Below are positions 27,063 to 36,360 of a stretch of DNA of 64,000 bases, one piece after another. Each line of letters starts with the position of its first letter. Position 1 is the first letter of the stretch. A program made the translations under genes and the position numbers. The DNA comes from Halobellus rufus (lineage in GTDB: Archaea; Halobacteriota; Halobacteria; Halobacteriales; Haloferacaceae). The stretch is from contig NZ_BBJO01000039.1 of the NCBI RefSeq assembly GCF_000739575.1, positions 1 to 64,000 of the forward strand. The letters are read 5' to 3'. The notes under the pieces are model-generated. The model had not been told where the DNA came from. It was given only the letters and a program-made list of their open reading frames with translations, and made no database searches.

Positions 27063-27195
27063 TCACAGGATATGTCATAAGTGTCTTCTGTCCAGTGTGT
27101 GCGCGAAAGTTTACGCGGGTGGTTCGGTCAGTGTGTGAGAATCTGTCGTGACAAGAACGCGAGGCCCCCCGCGTAAAATACAGGATGGTGGCGAT

Positions 27196-27822
27196 ATGAG
27201 TCAAGGTATGCCAACTGTTACGATTACCGACGCCCAACTCGCTGCACTTGAGGATATTCAGGGGGATCTCGAAGCGGCATACATTGACACGTACGGGCAT
27301 ATCAGACCGCAAGATGCGATGCAATATTTACTCGATACCTACACGCCACCAGCAGAACAACACCAAACGGACACGAACGCGTATGAGATCATCGCCGAAG
27401 CGGAGTTCCCCCAACTTCAACGCGTCGCAGCCGACGTCGATGAGGTTCCTGGGAGTGGGATCGAGAGTGCAACAATGCGTGGAATGTTACTTACGACGCT
27501 CGGCGTCGACGAATTCGCCGCCCGGTTGCAGAACCACGCGACGGCCGACGGCGAGACCGAATCGGATGATGAATCGGGTGGCGCCCACGAAGAGACGACC
27601 GATTCCGCGGCAGAATCGGATCCGGAGGATACCAGCAGTGAGCCCGCAGGTGAATCCGATTCGATACTCTCGGCTGCAAATCAGTTACTCGAAACACACA
27701 GTAAGAAGTGGCGTGAAGCCTCTGGTTCTGAGGAACCGTATGAGGTAGAGCTCCCGGATGGGACCGCCGTCGCTGCTCGCACAAAAGACGATGTGCGCCA
27801 ACTGCTGTTCAAGCACTATTGA
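27196..27822 (+). CDS. Acidic haloarchaeal protein of unknown function
   Basis: 208 residues from the ATG at 27196, which has a purine-rich AGGATGGTGGCG before it; a longer frame from 27148 lacks support. The N-terminal domain (about 10-55) is helical with a YLLDTYTPP end. A middle helical domain is followed by an acidic Glu/Ser/Asp linker (about 118-165). A conserved-looking C-terminal block (ANQLLETHSKKWREA...ELPDGTAVAARTKDDVRQLLFKHY) completes it. No catalytic motif is visible and I recognise no family. It is flanked by a broken gene and a G-rich spacer. Confidence 0.6.
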   Translation: MSQGMPTVTITDAQLAALEDIQGDLEAAYIDTYGHIRPQDAMQYLLDTYTPPAEQHQTDTNAYEIIAEAEFPQLQRVAADVDEVPGSGIESATMRGMLLTTLGVDEFAARLQNHATADGETESDDESGGAHEETTDSAAESDPEDTSSEPAGESDSILSAANQLLETHSKKWREASGSEEPYEVELPDGTAVAARTKDDVRQLLFKHY

Positions 27823-28143
27823 GAGACACAAACAGACCGCCCACAGCGTGATAGCCCAGCAGCTCTACTTGTAAAAGGCGAGGGGGGGGGAAAGGGTAGA
27901 GGAACGGGGACCTACGAACACCAGATCGCACTCGGTGTGATCCCGATCCTCAGTTGATCGATGCAAGAGCAGTAATAAACCTTTTTTGGAATCTGTTGAG
28001 CGATCGGCACGTGTGAGATGAAAGGCGAGCCACGTTCCACATAGCGCTATGAAAAGCCGGAGGCCGCTGCTGGCTTCTGTACATACGAATCAGTTTGGAG
28101 CTTCCGGTAACATTTACTAGTGTCAACACAGATGGGTCACCGT

Positions 28144-28389
28144 ATGGATTCGGTCCTCGCATCTACCCTCCAAGACTGCTATGTAATGACAACCGACGGG
28201 GTCGGGCTCGGGACACTCGAGCAGATCTCGATGGACACAGACACAGGTGAGCTCAAACACCTCCACATTGATCTTGATGGTGAGGAAACTGGTGGCTTCC
28301 ATCGGATCGAAGAGGGCAATTTGCTCGTGCCTGCACACCGAATCAAATCAAAACAGGAGTACCTCCTCGTCAAACCACCACGAACGTGA
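28144..28389 (+). CDS. PRC-barrel domain protein
   Basis: 81 residues from the ATG at 28144 (other in-frame starts at 28120 and 28132). It consists of one PRC-barrel domain: SVLASTLQDCYVMTTDGVGLGTLEQISMD, then LKHLHIDLDGEE and VPAHRIKSKQEYLLVK. Small haloarchaeal PRC-barrel proteins include the CdpB family that works with SepF in cell division; this one is shorter and more divergent, so that role is only a possibility. A perfect inverted repeat at 28411-28430 follows the stop. Confidence 0.75.
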   Translation: MDSVLASTLQDCYVMTTDGVGLGTLEQISMDTDTGELKHLHIDLDGEETGGFHRIEEGNLLVPAHRIKSKQEYLLVKPPRT

Positions 28390-28410
28390 GCGAGTAGCGG
28401 AACGTACAAT

Positions 28411-28430
28411 CGTCACGGGTGCCCGTGACG
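28411..28430. terminator. Perfect inverted repeat after the PRC-barrel gene
   Basis: CGTCACGGG-TG-CCCGTGACG is a 9-bp perfect stem with a 2-base loop, 22 bp past the stop codon. It could be a transcription terminator or an operator of the following gene. No run of T follows immediately, so either role is open. Confidence 0.4.
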
Positions 28431-28646
28431 GTCTCTCGATTCTTTGGTTGGGCAAGTGTCGTAATCGTGGACACAGACCTCCTGAGGAGCACCGCTCTCG
28501 GGTTCTTCACCATCCAGACAAGCACCGAGGCATCTCAGTTCGAGGTGCAGAGACTGACTCACAATCAGCCATCCGTCGTGGTTTCGCTCAATGGGTGCAC
28601 CCACCGAGCAACGCTTTTTGGGGTGCTCGGGCGTATCAATACGTGA

Positions 28647-29438
28647 ATGGCCCCCGCAATCGCGCATTTCCTCGTCGGTGCGTCCCTCCTATTATTCGGT
28701 ATTGCCCCGTTCATCCTCCGGTATGGAATCGACCGCGCGTATATGCTCTGGGTGATTCCAGTCGGTGGGATCTGGGGGATCGCCCCCGACTTCCATCATA
28801 TCGCACCGTTCGGACGCGAGACGCTGTATGCGTTCCACAACTCCTCGTGGGTCGAGCTATTCGCGCTTCACTACACCCTCGATCGGACGACGATTCGGTT
28901 GTTGTATCACGAGAGCATTTTCGCCGCGATTGCGTTGTTTCTCATCGCGATTGGGGCCGTGTGGTTCTCTGAATCAGTCCGAACTGCTGGAGATGGGGCT
29001 GCGAGCAATTCCAATCGACTGCGAACCCGTGGCATTGCAACTGTCGGTGCTGCTGGAATGGCCACCCTCACGCTCGGTGTGCTAGTGAGTGTGCAGGAGC
29101 TGTTGTCGACTGTGGCACTCTTGCATACCACATCAGGAGTCCTCGCCGGCGGAATCATTGTCATCGCCTATGGACTTGCTGGCGGCGTTGTGTGGGGCCT
29201 CGGTCTCGAAATAGCGCTAAGTGAGACCGCTGTTCGGGATCCCCTCGAAACCGCGAAACTCGGAAGCGTTGAAGGCGTCATCGCGTGGCTTCTCGGCGTT
29301 GTGGGTGTGATGCCGCTGCTTACGGACGTCGGCTTCCCGTTACTTCATCTGGGGAGCCTCATCGCACTCCTCGGGTATGGGGTCGTCTTTGGAGTCATCT
29401 ACGGCGTTCTCCGTGGTTCCTTCCAATCGAGGTCCTGA
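28647..29438 (+). CDS. Multi-helix membrane protein, hydrolase-like N-terminus
   Basis: 263 residues with about seven predicted membrane segments. The N-terminal PAIAHFLVGASLLLFG and WGIAPDFHHIAPFG carry the His and Asp spacing seen in membrane-bound metal-dependent hydrolases (YdjM/DUF457), but the remaining sequence is unlike them. A long Ala/Gly-rich C-terminal half contains four helices. It has no operon partner. The function is unknown; a distant relation to the genes at 15872 and 53523 is inferred from the N-terminus only. Confidence 0.72.
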   Translation: MAPAIAHFLVGASLLLFGIAPFILRYGIDRAYMLWVIPVGGIWGIAPDFHHIAPFGRETLYAFHNSSWVELFALHYTLDRTTIRLLYHESIFAAIALFLIAIGAVWFSESVRTAGDGAASNSNRLRTRGIATVGAAGMATLTLGVLVSVQELLSTVALLHTTSGVLAGGIIVIAYGLAGGVVWGLGLEIALSETAVRDPLETAKLGSVEGVIAWLLGVVGVMPLLTDVGFPLLHLGSLIALLGYGVVFGVIYGVLRGSFQSRS

Positions 29439-29749
29439 GGCACTTCGTCGTGGTGATGGGTCGTACACAGTCGCGATGCGGAGTTGTAGCCGTACTCGTT
29501 CAGCCAGTATCCAGTTACTTGTCATTATATGAGATGATATCAAGATTAGTAGTTAGTACTTGTACCGGGTGGATAACGGTTGTACCTCTGTTATTCTACT
29601 CTTCAATAGAATCTCATTTGTGAAAAACACGTTAAGAATGAATATCCTCTCAAACAATTTGGAGATCTCGTGGTGCTGATCAAGCAGCCACCTGTACTTC
29701 TATGGGGGGTGAGAGGAATGGTCCAATTGAATTCGTATAGCGGTGGGCC
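29439..29749. other. Intergenic stretch without a recognisable gene
   Basis: About 310 bp between the membrane protein and an IS5-type transposase remnant. No conserved frame, hairpin or repeat stands out. Confidence 0.5.
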
Positions 29750-30168
29750 TCATTGTTTGACGGCTTGTTCGACGTTGTCGACGTCTTCAGCGAGCATAAT
29801 GTCCCTGGACTGACGATCCCAACCTCGCGTTCGAGCGAAAGAGTGCTCGATTCCCGAATTCACTGTTTCGCAGATAGAAACCTGATTGTAGAGATTATGT
29901 AGGGTTATTTTTGATTCGCGCGTTGAGTGCGTGATGGCTGGGAAGGCGTAAAATTTAATTATCGATATGATACTTTCAGCGCAGAATTCTTCGTGGAAGC
30001 CCATATCATCGTAGCCCTTTTCGGCGGCGAGGCTCCCTAAGTCGCCCCCTAATGTGCAGGGCGATATGTGGATCGACGCTCATCCCGTGTTACCACTCGT
30101 ACTGCAAGGGGTCTCATTAACCCCGTCGTAGGCACTATCGGCGAGAATCGCGTCTTGAACAGTCTATA
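29750..30168 (-). pseudogene. IS5-type transposase remnant
   Basis: Frame pieces read on the minus strand: VQDAILADSAYDGVNET, then (other frame) SLAAEKGYDDMGFHEEF, and YNQVSICETVNSGIEHSFARTRGW near the 3' end. These match the DDE catalytic part and the C-terminal Y-(2)-R(3)-E(6)-K-like region of haloarchaeal IS5-family (ISH-type) transposases. There is an in-frame stop and the N-terminus is gone. It marks the left border of the AT-rich glycan island. Confidence 0.6.
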
Positions 30169-30379
30169 CCTTATTTCACCGCTTAAGATAGTGATTCAAC
30201 AATCGTATAAACGAGCTCATTTTTACACAACTCTCTATTGTTAATAATCCGCTACCTTTATCAGCAATTACTCAAACCATCTATTAGACAGAAGAATTGG
30301 TAGGCTAACAACTCCCACCCGTGAGGTGGCTACCACTTTCAGGTAGATGCGAGAGTGTTCGTCTATCGGTATCGATTGT

Positions 30380-31708
30380 ATGTCATATAATTCAATAAAT
30401 ACTCGATCACGGGACGAATCGAAGGGGGCACAATTCAGGGTTTCAGTGGTCGGCCTCGGGTATGTTGGTCTCCCTCTTGCTGTCGGCTTTGATCGTGCCG
30501 GTCACGAGGTTCGGGGCTACGACATCTCACAGTCAACAGTCGATCGCCTTCAGCGCGGGGTGGATCCAACGAAAGACGTCGGCGATAGACCTATTCAGGA
30601 AAGCGATATCACATTCGGAACGGACCCATCGCTAATTGACGGCGCTGACTTCGTCGTAGTTACGGTCCCGACGCCGATCACAGACGAGAACGACCCGAAC
30701 CTCGATTTCGTTGAGGCAGCTGCTGAAACGGTCGGGCAACATATGACTGCGGATACCATCGTCGTTCTCGAATCGACGGTGTTCCCAGGTGCGACACGTG
30801 AGGTCTTTGCTCCGACTATCGAGAAAGCATCGGGATTCACACTCGGCCAAGAGTTCTCAGTTGGGTACTCACCTGAGCGACTCGTTCCCGGTGACGATAA
30901 ACACAGCCTCGAAAAAGTCGTTAAGATCGTCAGTGGGTATGACGACGAAACACTAGCTGAGCTCGTCAAACTCTACGAGTCCATCGTCGACGCTGGCGTG
31001 CACAAAGCGGCGTCGCTGGAAGTCGCGGAAGCGGCCAAGTGTATCGAAAATGTTCAACGTGACGTAAATATCGCGCTAATCAACGAGCTGTCGGTTGCGT
31101 GCGACCGGCTCGGTATCGACTCGAACGCGGTGCTGGAGGCGGCTGGGACGAAGTGGAACTTCCACGATTACCGTCCGGGGCTCGTAGGTGGTCACTGCAT
31201 TCCTGTCGATCCGTTCTTCTTCATCTACCAGTCGAAGAAGAACGGCTTCGACCCGGAGTTAATCGAGACTGCGCGCGACGTGAACGAGTATATGCCCAAA
31301 CACGTCGCGAAGAAGACGGTTAAGGGTCTCAACCAAGCTGGGAAGGTGCTCAAAGAGAGTCGGGTTCTAGTACTTGGCTTAACGTACAAGCCGAACGTCG
31401 AAGATATTCGGACGTCGGCGATTGACGGAACAATTGAGCACTTGGAAGAGTACGATATCGAAGTGGTCGGCCACGACCCGTATGCGCGAGATGACGCGCT
31501 CCGTGGCGAGTTCGAGATTGAGGTCGCCAGTGAACTCACCTTCGAGGAGTATGACGCGGTGATTCTGGGCGCTGGGCATGATGAGTATGACGAGATCGAT
31601 TTCGAGGAACTCACGTCGGAGCTTGCGGGTGAACCCGTTGTGATCGACACGGAGGGAGCCTTCGAAAGAGAGGCAAGGGACTTCGACGTGTATTACGACA
31701 GGATTTAG
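30380..31708 (+). CDS. Nucleotide-sugar dehydrogenase (UDP-uronate forming, WecC/AglM-like)
   Basis: About 442 residues from the ATG at 30380; an earlier ATG at 30347 gives 11 more. The Rossmann start is RVSVVGLGYVGLPLAVGF. The NAD-site VVTVPTP, the central EVAEAAKCIENVQRDVNIALINEL helix and the catalytic Cys in GLVGGHCIPVDP are all present, with C-terminal VLVLGLTYKPNVEDIRTSA. This is the UDP-glucose/UDP-ManNAc dehydrogenase family, oxidising C6 twice to a uronic acid. The motif FHDYRPGLVGGHC fits the WecC/TviB branch acting on N-acetyl sugars. It is followed at once by a GT2 gene (ATG directly after its TAG), so one operon. It probably supplies an activated uronic acid to the surface glycan. 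Confidence 0.9.
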   Translation: MSYNSINTRSRDESKGAQFRVSVVGLGYVGLPLAVGFDRAGHEVRGYDISQSTVDRLQRGVDPTKDVGDRPIQESDITFGTDPSLIDGADFVVVTVPTPITDENDPNLDFVEAAAETVGQHMTADTIVVLESTVFPGATREVFAPTIEKASGFTLGQEFSVGYSPERLVPGDDKHSLEKVVKIVSGYDDETLAELVKLYESIVDAGVHKAASLEVAEAAKCIENVQRDVNIALINELSVACDRLGIDSNAVLEAAGTKWNFHDYRPGLVGGHCIPVDPFFFIYQSKKNGFDPELIETARDVNEYMPKHVAKKTVKGLNQAGKVLKESRVLVLGLTYKPNVEDIRTSAIDGTIEHLEEYDIEVVGHDPYARDDALRGEFEIEVASELTFEEYDAVILGAGHDEYDEIDFEELTSELAGEPVVIDTEGAFEREARDFDVYYDRI

Positions 31709-32956
31709 ATGTACCGTGATCATACGGTCGGCGTCGTTATCCCCGCGTACAACGAAGAGGGTTTCATCGGTGACGTGATCCGGGAGATGCCGGAGTACGT
31801 CGATCGGATGTATGTCGTCGACGACTGCTCCACGGACGGCACGTGGACAGAAGTGATAGAAGCTGCTCGCACTGATCGTGAGGCGCTCGGCCTTGACGAA
31901 CCCGCTGAAAAGGGACGCATCGCCGTCACCGACGGCGGTGAATCGCTTGCAGACCGCGCTATATGTCATAATATGATTGGTCGAGTTGTACCCATCAAGC
32001 ACAAGCAGAACCTTGGCGCTGGTGGGGCGATCAAAACGGGGTATTTGGCTGCGCGTGAGGAAGAGATGGACGTGACGGCAACTGTCGACGGCGATGGCCA
32101 AATGGATCTGTCCCAGATGAAGAAGTTGCTCAACCCCATCGTTGAAGGTAACGCCGATTACGCGAAAGGGAACCGGCTCCTGTACAAGGAGTATCGGAAA
32201 GAAATGCCGAAGTTCCGCTTTCTGGGGAACTCCATCCTGACGTTCCTCACGAAGATCGCTAGTGGGTACTGGAAGACGATGGATCCACAGAACGGGTACA
32301 CCGCAATCTCCGGATACGCATTGAATAACGTGGGAATTGAGACGATGTACGAATACTACGGCTACTGTAACGATCTCTTAGTGAAACTGAACACGAAGGG
32401 AATGCGCGTTGCCGACGTTGCGATGCCCGCCGTGTACGGTAACGAGGCCAGCAGTATCCAGTACTCGACATACATACGGAAGGTGAGCGCGATGCTGCTG
32501 CAGAACTTCCTGTGGCGGTTAAAGATGAAGTACCTTATGTTGGATTTCCACCCGCTGGCACTGTTCTACTTGTTTGGCGCAGCGATGGCTGGACTGGGAC
32601 TGCTTGGAGGTGGCTGGTCGCTGTTCGCGAAGGTCGTTCTCGGTGACCCGCTGTTCGTGCGGGCGACATCAAGTCTGTTGCTGTTCAGCGTCGGGAGTAT
32701 GTTCATTATGTTCGCGATGCTGTTCGATATGCAGGTGAATGAGAGTCAAGAGGTGCAGGACGAGAGTAGAATATGGAGATTATATTCACAATCCAGCACC
32801 CTGCTCATGTCCATCTATTCAGGAACGCTATTCAGGAACTCAAGGAAGAGGGACACCAAGTCTCTGTATACGCGCGTAACAAGGACATCGCGATCGAACT
32901 TCTCAAGGCTTATGACATTGACTACACTGTACTTGCTGGTGATGCTGACTCCTTAG
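31709..32956 (+). CDS. Family 2 glycosyltransferase (dolichol-phosphate sugar synthase-like) with aberrant C-terminus
   Basis: Starts VVIPAYNEEGFIGDVIREMP, with VVDDCSTDGT and TATVDGDGQMD (metal-binding DxD) and two C-terminal membrane helices near residues 285-345. This matches AglJ/DPM1-like transferases that load a sugar on dolichol phosphate. Normal relatives end just after a MLFDMQVN-type segment. Here the frame goes on from about 32750 and runs 184 bp inside the next gene, ending in a Ser/Thr/Leu-rich tail of about 70 residues with no family likeness. Base composition drops sharply at the same place. The native 3' end seems to have been replaced by recombination. The enzyme core is complete. 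Confidence 0.85.
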   Translation: MYRDHTVGVVIPAYNEEGFIGDVIREMPEYVDRMYVVDDCSTDGTWTEVIEAARTDREALGLDEPAEKGRIAVTDGGESLADRAICHNMIGRVVPIKHKQNLGAGGAIKTGYLAAREEEMDVTATVDGDGQMDLSQMKKLLNPIVEGNADYAKGNRLLYKEYRKEMPKFRFLGNSILTFLTKIASGYWKTMDPQNGYTAISGYALNNVGIETMYEYYGYCNDLLVKLNTKGMRVADVAMPAVYGNEASSIQYSTYIRKVSAMLLQNFLWRLKMKYLMLDFHPLALFYLFGAAMAGLGLLGGGWSLFAKVVLGDPLFVRATSSLLLFSVGSMFIMFAMLFDMQVNESQEVQDESRIWRLYSQSSTLLMSIYSGTLFRNSRKRDTKSLYTRVTRTSRSNFSRLMTLTTLYLLVMLTP

Positions 32957-33795
32957 GCAAACTGGCAGCTGTGCAAGCAAAATACGAATTTCGATTGGCT
33001 AAGGAAGCTTGGCGTATCAAACCTAATGTGATGGTTGCAATGGGTGAGCCCGCCGTCGCACATATCGCTAAACTTGTTGGCGCTCGTAGCCTCATCTTCA
33101 CTGATACGGAAATTGGGACTCTCCAGAACAAGCTCGCGTTTCCTTTCGCAGATCGGATCTATACTCCCGACTGCTATCAAGACAATATCGGACCGAAACA
33201 AGTCCGCTATCCTGGATATCACGAGCTTGCATATCTGCATCCCAATCGCTTTACGCCTGATCCCTCAGTTGTAGAGGGACTTGGAATTGATCCTAACGAA
33301 AAGTTCGTTGTACTTCGATTAGTAGCGTGGAACGCTGCACACGACGTCGGTCATAGCGGTTTTTCTGACCCTCAAGAAGTGGTTGATCAACTAGAATCCA
33401 CTGGTGCCCGTGTACTGGTCACTGCTGAGACCGACGTTGCCGATCAGTTGGACTCATACAGATTAGATATCTCTCCAGAAAACATTCATCACGTGCTTTA
33501 CTACTCGAATCTCTTTGTTGGGGAAAGTGCGACAATGGCTACCGAAAGTGCTGTACTTGGGACACCAGCGATTTTTGTCTCTTCTACAAGACGTGGCTAT
33601 ACCAATGAGTTGGAGGACAAATACCGGATGGTGTTTACTTATTCGGATGATGACCGGCACATAAAAGGAATCGTGAAGGCTGTAGAACTTCTTCGACAGA
33701 CAGACGATAAACAATGGAAGAAAAAGAGAAATGAAATACTTGATGAAAAAATCGATACTAGTGATTTTATCCTTGAGCAGGTTAAGAAGTGGTAA
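32773..33795 (+). CDS. DUF354 domain protein
   Basis: 340 residues beginning MEIIFTIQHPAHVHLFRNAI, the standard DUF354 opening. Typical blocks are AMGEPAVAHIAKLVGA, DRIYTPDCYQ, LRLVAWNAAHDVG and the late GESATMATESAVLGTPAIFVS. The family has a GT-B fold like UDP-GlcNAc 2-epimerase and occurs in archaeal polysaccharide clusters, but its reaction is not established. The start lies inside the preceding GT2 frame. It is AT-richer than the two genes to its left, so the mosaic border lies at its start. Confidence 0.88.
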   Translation: MEIIFTIQHPAHVHLFRNAIQELKEEGHQVSVYARNKDIAIELLKAYDIDYTVLAGDADSLGKLAAVQAKYEFRLAKEAWRIKPNVMVAMGEPAVAHIAKLVGARSLIFTDTEIGTLQNKLAFPFADRIYTPDCYQDNIGPKQVRYPGYHELAYLHPNRFTPDPSVVEGLGIDPNEKFVVLRLVAWNAAHDVGHSGFSDPQEVVDQLESTGARVLVTAETDVADQLDSYRLDISPENIHHVLYYSNLFVGESATMATESAVLGTPAIFVSSTRRGYTNELEDKYRMVFTYSDDDRHIKGIVKAVELLRQTDDKQWKKKRNEILDEKIDTSDFILEQVKKW

Positions 33796-33886
33796 TCCAT
33801 TCACTGATGAAGTGGTAGCCGTATTCGCCTGAATGGCCATTTCAGATACTGAGGTAGAAAAAGTATTATAATCTATTAATAAAAAT

Positions 33887-35059
33887 ATGAAAGGAACATA
33901 CGATTTAATTGTTGAGACGGCTTACGAAGGAATTTCACTTTTGAATAAGCAAGGTGCAGCACCGGCTGGACACAATGGTCCATACAACGATCCTGAATCA
34001 CCCGTGAGAAATACCTCACATTGGGTGGTCACGTTTTCAAAAGCTTATGACATCACAGGAGACAGTGTATTTCGGGACGCTATAGCGGATGCGATTGGCT
34101 ATTTACTTTCTGAAAACATTAGACCAAATGAGTGTACCTATCATTGTCGAAGTGCTGATGGGAAGGATTCGTGTAACGGATTAATTGGCCAAGCTTGGGC
34201 GATCGAAGGACTGGTCGCCGCGGCAAATCAAGGAATTAAGCCGGACCGTGCTCTTGAAGTTGCTAAGGAAGTATTCACTGCCCATCCATTCCATACTGAC
34301 GTTGGTTTATGGAGAACAGTTGAACCGACTGGTGAAATAAAACGATTTGATTTGACATATAACCACCAGCTTTGGTTCGCTGCTGCTGGTGCTCAGCTAG
34401 CTGATGCAGGCATAACAGTGGTAAACAAACAGGTTCAGAGGTTTGTTGAGCGAATTGAAGAACTCACAGATGTGAATTCTGAGGGAAGGATTCGACACCC
34501 ACTACGTCCCAAATATAGTGCTTCAGAGTATTTTTCCTATCTAAATTCACCTGAACGCTTTTGGCTATTCGCTCCAACTGTGTTACACGCGTTATCTATG
34601 ATTGCTAAAACTCGACGTGAGAATTTACTTGAGAAGGCTTGGGGATATCATTCGTTCAATCTTCACGCTCTCGCTATTCTTGCGGAACATTATCCCTCTT
34701 CGCCTATTTGGGACTCAAATATGATACGTCAAACAGTAAATCTAATCTTAACTAAAAAATACCAAACAAAAGTATATTACAATAAGTATGGGTATTCGTA
34801 TAATCCTACAGGAATCGAAAATGCATACGCTCTAGAGGCGTTCGGAGAAAATGAAAATCGTAATCATCAGCGATTGTGGCTGGAAAAACAACTGAGAGAA
34901 TGTTATAATACTGGAAAGAGATTAATGACTAACAAGACACCAGATCCAGCCACCCATGCTGCTCGAATTTATGAACTAACTTACCTTCCTGATATCGAAG
35001 TCAACTTAACGTCAGAAGGAGATAGTGAAGGCCCAATCGTTACCGATAGTACGGTATGA
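33887..35059 (+). CDS. AglQ-like glycan-processing protein
   Basis: 390 residues of alpha/alpha-toroid type. The opening GAAPAGHNGPYNDPESPVRNTSHW resembles haloarchaeal proteins of the agl N-glycosylation cluster, named AglQ in Haloferax, where the protein is needed for proper pentasaccharide assembly. Repeated helical pairs with Trp/His pockets follow (LTYNHQLWFAAAGAQLAD, YHSFNLHALAILAEHYP). It is convergent with a GT2 gene 6 bp away and downstream of DUF354. Assignment to AglQ is from memory of the family and is moderately firm; glycosidase activity is not shown by any single motif. Confidence 0.72.
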   Translation: MKGTYDLIVETAYEGISLLNKQGAAPAGHNGPYNDPESPVRNTSHWVVTFSKAYDITGDSVFRDAIADAIGYLLSENIRPNECTYHCRSADGKDSCNGLIGQAWAIEGLVAAANQGIKPDRALEVAKEVFTAHPFHTDVGLWRTVEPTGEIKRFDLTYNHQLWFAAAGAQLADAGITVVNKQVQRFVERIEELTDVNSEGRIRHPLRPKYSASEYFSYLNSPERFWLFAPTVLHALSMIAKTRRENLLEKAWGYHSFNLHALAILAEHYPSSPIWDSNMIRQTVNLILTKKYQTKVYYNKYGYSYNPTGIENAYALEAFGENENRNHQRLWLEKQLRECYNTGKRLMTNKTPDPATHAARIYELTYLPDIEVNLTSEGDSEGPIVTDSTV

Positions 35060-35065
35060 CAGATG

Positions 35066-35959
35066 CTACTGATCTCGAAGCATTGTAATCAGTCCTACAA
35101 GAGTACCTAAAATTTGAGCTAGGTAACAAATCGCACCTACTGCAACTATTGTTGTCGAGACCGACTCGTTATCGTTCGTGCTGGAATCGACGCTCGCACT
35201 ATCTGTGCCAAATGTTTTTACGATCTTCATTGGGAACGCAAGTAGTCCTGAAAGAATGGCCTCTAACGTATTCTTACCATTTACTTTCCAGATTTTTGGC
35301 CGTCCTTTGCCAACACGATACTGTTTTCGGACCAAAGATTGAAACCGTTTGGCAGGATAATAAACTTCCGCGTTCGCGCAGTATATAAGTTTAAAACCTT
35401 TTTTGGTAGCCTTCCCAGTCCAGAGAACGTCGCCTCCTGAACGGACGTTCTCTGAAAACATCCCAATTGAATCAATTACTTCTCTTTTGAAAAATAGATT
35501 TCCAGTCTTTGCTACATCTCTTTCACGAATGTTCTGCTTCATTTGGACATTCCCTTTTGAATCATAAATCTCGGCAGGAGTAGGATCGTCTCCCAACTCG
35601 AACGTCACTTGTCCTCCGACGAGGTCGGTCATTTCGTCATCAAAACATTCGATACCCGCTTCAAGCCAATTATCGACCGGAATACACGTCGCATCTAATA
35701 AAGCAATAATATTCCCTTGAGACTGTTTGATACCAGTGTTTCGAGCGGCATAGGGACTTTGAATATCGGTCTCCTCGTACCCTTGGAACGGAGAGTCTGC
35801 GATCACTTCAGGAGTTCGGTCCGTCGACCCGTTATCGACAATGAGAACTTCGTAATGCTCGTCGGGGTACGTCTGCCGTTGAAGAGCCTCGAGAACCTTT
35901 TCTAGTCTATCTGCTCCGTTATATACAGGGATAATGATGGACACGAATGGGGGTGACAT
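35066..35959 (-). CDS. Family 2 glycosyltransferase
   Basis: 297 residues from the ATG at 35959 (MSPPFVSIIIPVYNGADRLE). GT-A motifs: LIVDNGSTDRTPEV, AARNTGIKQSQGNIIALLDATCIP (the DxT replaces DxD), and a later LFFKREVIDSIGMFSEN...GGDVLWTGKATKKGF acceptor block. A C-terminal hydrophobic segment near residues 265-290 may hold it on the membrane. It resembles haloarchaeal AglE/AglG/AglI-type enzymes that add single sugars to dolichol-linked glycans. It is convergent with the AglQ-like gene. Sugar not known. Confidence 0.88.
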   Translation of the reverse strand: MSPPFVSIIIPVYNGADRLEKVLEALQRQTYPDEHYEVLIVDNGSTDRTPEVIADSPFQGYEETDIQSPYAARNTGIKQSQGNIIALLDATCIPVDNWLEAGIECFDDEMTDLVGGQVTFELGDDPTPAEIYDSKGNVQMKQNIRERDVAKTGNLFFKREVIDSIGMFSENVRSGGDVLWTGKATKKGFKLIYCANAEVYYPAKRFQSLVRKQYRVGKGRPKIWKVNGKNTLEAILSGLLAFPMKIVKTFGTDSASVDSSTNDNESVSTTIVAVGAICYLAQILGTLVGLITMLRDQ

Positions 35960-36360
35960 ATCTTGAAAAGAGAGGATGCCGTACAAAAACAGTTATCGTT
36001 TAGATGTATGGTAATTGGTAAATCAATAGACAGTACCAATACTGTAGCTAGACAGTCCTTGAATATTGGATCCTAAATTCCCAAATCCAGATTCGTGAGT
36101 TCTTCGAGTTACCCCCGGTATTTTTAACTATGCAAAAACATCATCTTCGACCATCATATATAATAATTGATATTTATTTTGTAGGCTGCTGACCAGCTCA
36201 AAGATTTAGGTAATTCTCCACAACAGCTATCACCCCTGAAGCGGGTAAATTAGAGTATAAATCACCCAATCTTTTGACCGCCTCATCGTTTAACTTTATC
36301 GCTACACTACGCGTAACTCAACCACAAGATTTGTGTGGTAGTTGTACAAACATTTGATAT
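35960..36360. other. AT-rich intergenic stretch with a long direct repeat copy
   Basis: No gene is seen. It contains the first copy (36211-36310) of a 100-bp repeat, whose second copy is at 44110-44209. An imperfect palindrome (CAACCACA...TGTGGTAGTTG, near 36319-36344) lies just before the asparagine-synthase-like gene and may be part of its control region. Confidence 0.5.
36211..36310 (+). repeat. 100-bp direct repeat, left copy
   Basis: About 83 of 100 positions match 44110-44209. The best-kept block is CTTTTGACCGCCTCATC, preceded by GAGTATAAA and GCTATCACC. The pair encloses the asn-synthase-like, flippase, neuC, neuA and neuB genes, so it may be the footprint of insertion or recombination of that cassette. 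Confidence 0.6.

Noticed and set aside
28413-28667. Overlapping frames on both strands between PRC-barrel and membrane protein genes
   Set aside because: Neither strand shows domain-like sequence; the stretch begins with an inverted repeat and is better read as intergenic.
32773-32956. Tail of the GT2 frame as a functional domain
   Set aside because: The tail is an out-of-frame reading of the DUF354 gene with Ser/Thr-rich text; it is treated as an artefact of recombination.
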